From DASXUG01 sp036504995 (GTDB lineage Bacteria; Pseudomonadota; Gammaproteobacteria; Burkholderiales; Methylophilaceae), in the NCBI GenBank assembly GCA_036504995.1, contig DASXUG010000009.1:1-64000 (forward strand): a stretch of 64,000 nt of DNA, in the 5' to 3' direction. The position numbers and the translations under genes are program-made. The first letter of the stretch is position 1. Each line of letters starts with the position of its first letter. Under the pieces are notes generated by a model. It was not told where the DNA came from and did no database searches. It saw only the letters and a program-made list of their open reading frames with translations. This document shows, piece by piece, positions 61,128 to 64,000 of this stretch.

Positions 61128-62165
61128 ATGAGTAAATTAAAAATTGGTATTGTTGGCGGAACTGGATATACAGGGGTTGAGCTGTTACGTCTGCTCGCGC
61201 TGCATCCACAAGCTGAGTTAACTGTGATCACGTCTCGTGGCGAGGCTGGTCTGCCTGTGGCTGATATGTTCCCTAGCTTGCGTGGCTATGTGGATTTACT
61301 GTTTACAGATCCTGCGACGGTAGATTTAAGTATCTGTGACATCGTGTTTTTTGCCACGCCCAATGGTATTGCCATGCAGCAAACCAGAGCGCTACTGGAT
61401 AAGGGTGTGCGTGTAGTTGATTTGGCTGCAGACTTTAGAATTAAAGATGTAGCAGTATGGGAGAAATGGTATGGTATGACGCATGCCTGTCCCGATTTGA
61501 TTGCTGAAGCCGTGTATGGCTTGCCAGAAATTAATCGTGAACAAATTCGCAATGCGCAACTGGTGGCAAATCCAGGCTGCTACCCAACGGCAGTTCAGTT
61601 AGGCTTTATGCCATTGTTAGAGGCAGGATTGATCGATACCAGTTTTCTGATTGCCGATGCTAAATCTGGCGCTAGTGGTGCTGGGCGTAAGGCGGAAGTG
61701 CATACCTTGCTGGCGGAGGCGGGCGATAACTTTAAGGCCTATGGTGTCAGTGGCCATAGACACTTGCCTGAAATCAGTCAGGGTTTGGCAAGTATGGGTG
61801 GCCAGCCAGTGAATCTGACTTTTACGCCGCATTTGCTGCCCATGATACGTGGCATACATGCTACCTTGTATGCAAAGCTCACTAAGCGGGATGTTGATTT
61901 GCAGGGCCTGTTTGAAACACGTTATGCGCAAGAGCGTTTTGTAGATGTGCTGCCCAAAGGTAGCCATCCAGAAACTCGTTCAGTGCGTGGTTCAAATCAA
62001 TGCCGGATAGCCGTGCATCAGCCGCAAGGTGGCGATACGGTGGTGATATTGTCAGTAATCGACAATTTGGTTAAAGGTGCGGCTGGTCAGGCAGTGCAAA
62101 ACATGAATATTATGTTTAACCTGCCCGAAAATATGGGCTTGGAAGTTGTACCTTTGTTGCCATAA
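61128..62165 (+). CDS. argC: N-acetyl-gamma-glutamyl-phosphate reductase
   Basis: An arginine-synthesis enzyme that reduces N-acetylglutamyl phosphate to the semialdehyde with NADPH. The 345-residue protein has the Rossmann motif GIVGGTGYTGVELLRLL (about 7-23). The active-site Cys lies in VANPGCYPTAV (about 150), and the typical SGASGAGRK and SGHRHLPEI motifs are present. It stands alone, 107 bases after the rpsI terminator, and is followed closely by an unrelated small gene. Confidence 0.96.
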   Translation: MSKLKIGIVGGTGYTGVELLRLLALHPQAELTVITSRGEAGLPVADMFPSLRGYVDLLFTDPATVDLSICDIVFFATPNGIAMQQTRALLDKGVRVVDLAADFRIKDVAVWEKWYGMTHACPDLIAEAVYGLPEINREQIRNAQLVANPGCYPTAVQLGFMPLLEAGLIDTSFLIADAKSGASGAGRKAEVHTLLAEAGDNFKAYGVSGHRHLPEISQGLASMGGQPVNLTFTPHLLPMIRGIHATLYAKLTKRDVDLQGLFETRYAQERFVDVLPKGSHPETRSVRGSNQCRIAVHQPQGGDTVVILSVIDNLVKGAAGQAVQNMNIMFNLPENMGLEVVPLLP

Positions 62166-62173
62166 GTTGAGTT

Positions 62174-62560
62174 ATGAGACGAGCCATCATTCCAATCACT
62201 AGAAAGTTTAAACGGCATTATGGTGTGTCAGCCAGAAATTTGACGGTACGCTCTAAGCAGCCTTGGTATTGGCAGCTTGGTTTGGCGGTAATGTTGGTGT
62301 TGTTAGGCTACGTGATTGCTTACTGGCATTTTACGGGTGGCAAATTTTGGCACTTTTCAGATAATTTGCAACGCGTCACCGCTGAAAATTCTAGCTTACA
62401 GGCTAAGGTGATACAGATGGAGCGTCAGCTTCAGGTGCAACAGGTTGCGCAAAATAATTTGGCAAACGACCTAAAGTCTTTACAAGATGAAAGTCTAAAG
62501 CTCAAACAAGATGTGCTTTTCTATAAGAACATGGTCAATGACAAGAAGCACATCCAGTAA
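62174..62560 (+). CDS. DUF6776-like membrane-anchored coiled-coil protein
   Basis: A 128-residue protein with a basic N-terminus, one TM helix (about 35-53) and a long coiled coil after it (about 70-118, e.g. QRVTAENSSLQAKVIQMERQ). It resembles uncharacterised DUF6776-type proteins of betaproteobacteria, which often lie next to bactofilin genes as here. It could anchor or guide the bactofilin filament at the inner membrane; this is inference from position and architecture. Confidence 0.75.
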   Translation: MRRAIIPITRKFKRHYGVSARNLTVRSKQPWYWQLGLAVMLVLLGYVIAYWHFTGGKFWHFSDNLQRVTAENSSLQAKVIQMERQLQVQQVAQNNLANDLKSLQDESLKLKQDVLFYKNMVNDKKHIQ

Positions 62561-62607
62561 AATGTATTATCCACTGACTTTAACTGGTTTGAAATGTAGA
62601 GGAAGCA

Positions 62608-63000
62608 ATGTTTTTTAAGAAAAGTGACAAAGCTACTAGCCGTATTGATACCCTGATTGGAAGTGATACTCGCATCGAAGGTGATGTTTATTTTTCTGGT
62701 GGCTTACGTGTTGATGGCGTCATTAAGGGCGATGTCAAAGAGGAACCTGCCGAGCTGGGTACCATTGTATTAAGCGAACACGGTCAAATCGAAGGCGCTG
62801 TGGTTGTTTCTCGCATCATGTTAAACGGTAAGGTTGTAGGGCCAGTGCATGCAAAAGACTATATCGAACTTCAGCCCAAAGCGCGTGTCATAGGGGATGT
62901 CTATTATAAAGCGATTGAAATGCACACGGGTGCGGTGATTGAAGGCAATTTAATTTACCAAGGTGAGCACGAAGTAAAGTTGCTGACTAATAAAGATTGA
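62608..63000 (+). CDS. Bactofilin (polymer-forming cytoskeletal protein)
   Basis: A 130-residue bactofilin with the right-handed beta-helix core, seen in repeats such as DTRIEGDVYFSGGLRVDGVIKG and ARVIGDVYYKAIEMHTGAVIEG (each roughly residues 20-110). The N-terminal MFFKKSDK segment is the usual short membrane-association tail. Bactofilins form nucleotide-free filaments that organise cell shape or envelope enzymes. AGAGGAAG precedes the ATG. It follows the coiled-coil membrane gene. Confidence 0.9.
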   Translation: MFFKKSDKATSRIDTLIGSDTRIEGDVYFSGGLRVDGVIKGDVKEEPAELGTIVLSEHGQIEGAVVVSRIMLNGKVVGPVHAKDYIELQPKARVIGDVYYKAIEMHTGAVIEGNLIYQGEHEVKLLTNKD

Positions 63001-63055
63001 CCCATTCTTATTGCAGCGCGATAATGAAATATGCAAGAAATTTAAGGAGTTAAAT

Positions 63056-63421
63056 ATGAATACAGTTGCCGAAGTACAAGAATTGAATATACCAGCACCA
63101 CTGGTGTTTACAGACAATGCTGCTAAAAAAGTGAAAGAACTGATTGAGGAGGAAGGTTCTCCTGATCTTAAGCTGCGCGTGTTTGTTAGCGGTGGCGGTT
63201 GCTCTGGCTTTCAATATGGCTTTACATTTGAAGATGCTAGTAACGAAGATGACACCATGGTAGATAACGATGGTGTGACTTTGTTGATAGACCCAATGAG
63301 TTTGCAATATTTGGTGGGTGCGGAAATTGATTACCAAGATAGCTTGCAAGGCTCTCAGTTCGTGATTCGTAACCCGAATGCGACAACAACTTGCGGTTGT
63401 GGCTCTTCCTTCTCGGCTTAA
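63056..63421 (+). CDS. erpA: Iron-sulfur cluster insertion protein ErpA
   Basis: An A-type Fe-S carrier that delivers clusters to apo-proteins such as the isoprenoid enzymes IspG/IspH and respiratory proteins. The 121-residue protein has the three conserved Cys: one in SGGGCSGFQYGF (about 45) and two in the C-terminal TTCGCGSSF. I start at 63056, seven bases after AAGGAG; the longer frame from 63011 adds unsupported residues. A terminator follows. Confidence 0.95.
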   Translation: MNTVAEVQELNIPAPLVFTDNAAKKVKELIEEEGSPDLKLRVFVSGGGCSGFQYGFTFEDASNEDDTMVDNDGVTLLIDPMSLQYLVGAEIDYQDSLQGSQFVIRNPNATTTCGCGSSFSA

Positions 63422-63450
63422 TTGATGGTTTGTTAGACTAGATAGCTAAT

Positions 63451-63479
63451 AAAAAAGGGAGCTTCGGCTCCCTTTTTTA
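63451..63479. terminator. Bidirectional terminator between erpA and gltA
   Basis: Stem AAAAAAGGGAGC/GCTCCCTTTTTT with a TTCG-containing loop. A-run and T-run on both sides let it serve the two convergent genes. Confidence 0.9.
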
Positions 63480-63492
63480 TTACTGCACATGT

Positions 63493-64000
63493 CTATCGTT
63501 GGTTAATTGGTACAAAATTTCTGCGCATATTCCCTGTGTAGAGTTGACGTGGCCTGCCGATTTTAGCTTCTGGGTTGCTAATCATTTCATCCCATTGTGC
63601 CACCCAGCCTGCAGTGCGTGCAAGCGCAAAAATCGCGGTGAACATTGAGTTGGGGATACCCATTGCGCGCATGACGATGCCGCTATAAAAGTCCACATTC
63701 GGATAGAGTTTGCGGGATACGAAATACTCGTCTTCCAGTGCAATTTTTTCCAGCTCCATCGCCAATTTAAACATAGGGTCGTCATGTAAGCCCAATACAT
63801 TCAGTACTTCATAGCAGGTTTTTTGCATGATGGCTGCACGTGGATCCATGCTACGGTATACGCGATGCCCGAAGCCCATTAATCTGAATGAATCGCTTTT
63901 GTCTTTTGCGCGTTTGATAAACTCACCAATGCGGCTCACATCACCAATTTCTTCTAACATGGTGAGTGTGGCTTCGTTGGCACCACCATGCGCTGGTCCC
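63493..64000 (-). CDS. gltA: Citrate synthase, C-terminal part (runs off the right edge)
   Basis: The TCA-cycle enzyme that condenses oxaloacetate and acetyl-CoA. About 169 C-terminal residues are in the window. Active-site motif GPAHGGANEATL lies at the very edge, followed by FRLMGFGHRVYRSMDPRA (catalytic His and Arg), DVDFYSG-like NVDFYSGIVMRAMG and the C-terminal GRPRQLYTG. These are the hexameric, NADH-sensitive type II citrate synthase features. The gene reads leftward; its start lies beyond 64,000. An internal ATG at 63960 is not its start. Confidence 0.95.
   Translation of the reverse strand, partial: GPAHGGANEATLTMLEEIGDVSRIGEFIKRAKDKSDSFRLMGFGHRVYRSMDPRAAIMQKTCYEVLNVLGLHDDPMFKLAMELEKIALEDEYFVSRKLYPNVDFYSGIVMRAMGIPNSMFTAIFALARTAGWVAQWDEMISNPEAKIGRPRQLYTGNMRRNFVPINQR

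Overview
The window comes from the chromosome of a methylotrophic betaproteobacterium, most likely a Methylophilaceae member of the Methylotenera/Methylophilus kind. The evidence is a complete N-methylglutamate (NMG) cluster for methylamine oxidation (mgdABCD-gmaS-mgsABC), a formaldehyde-activating-enzyme homologue, and betaproteobacterial housekeeping neighbourhoods (gmk-rpoZ-spoT-recG-ubiC-ubiA, rplM-rpsI-argC-bactofilin-erpA). The genus is inferred from gene content; no 16S gene is present.

Positions 1 to about 33,060 look like the right-hand part of a large integrated element. Its metal-resistance cargo comes in three blocks. The first is a copper/silver block: a P-type ATPase, a Cys/Met-rich secreted protein, CusF, CusC, a CusB-CusF fusion, CusA and a Met-rich peptide, followed by a short CDF-type transporter. 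The second is an arsenic block: arsC, arsR, arsI, acr3, arsH and a second arsC. The third is a cobalt/zinc/cadmium block: czcI, czcC, czcB, czcA, czcD. Catalytic residues in the two RND pumps separate their substrates: CusA has Met573/623/672 and CzcA has Asp402/Asp408/Glu415.

Between the metal genes and the right end (23.0-33.0 kb) lies an AT-rich accessory segment. It holds a small XRE regulator divergent from an unknown gene, then a three-gene cassette (TIGR04255-like protein, HTH protein, unknown protein with a TQSC motif). Next is a convergently oriented four-gene recombination module: three large tyrosine-recombinase-like proteins and a small HTH/coiled-coil protein. The module resembles the Tn554 (TnpA/TnpB/TnpC) and Gamma-Mobile-Trio type. 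One recombinase has lost two catalytic residues. At 33,060 the sequence enters, in frame, the last ~75 codons of a short-chain dehydrogenase gene whose 5' part is absent. I read this as the right junction of the element. The left junction is not in the window, so the element is at least 33 kb long.

Positions 33.3-51.6 kb are chromosomal and include ettA and yaeQ. An XRE-cupin regulator stands divergent from a Fae homologue that lacks the catalytic His. An N-formylglutamate amidohydrolase is divergent from the NMG operon across a region with four spaced AAGTTT repeats. GmaS and MgsABC build gamma-glutamylmethylamide and N-methylglutamate from methylamine and glutamate, and MgdABCD oxidises NMG, releasing the C1 unit and glutamate. 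Immediately downstream is an APC-family permease preceded by three tiny membrane proteins, a candidate methylamine uptake system.

The rest (51.7-64 kb) is a tRNA-Met gene and ordinary housekeeping genes, ending inside the citrate synthase gene. The most interesting parts are the recombinase module with its adjacent unknown cassette, the insertion junction, and the unusual genes and repeats around the NMG cluster.
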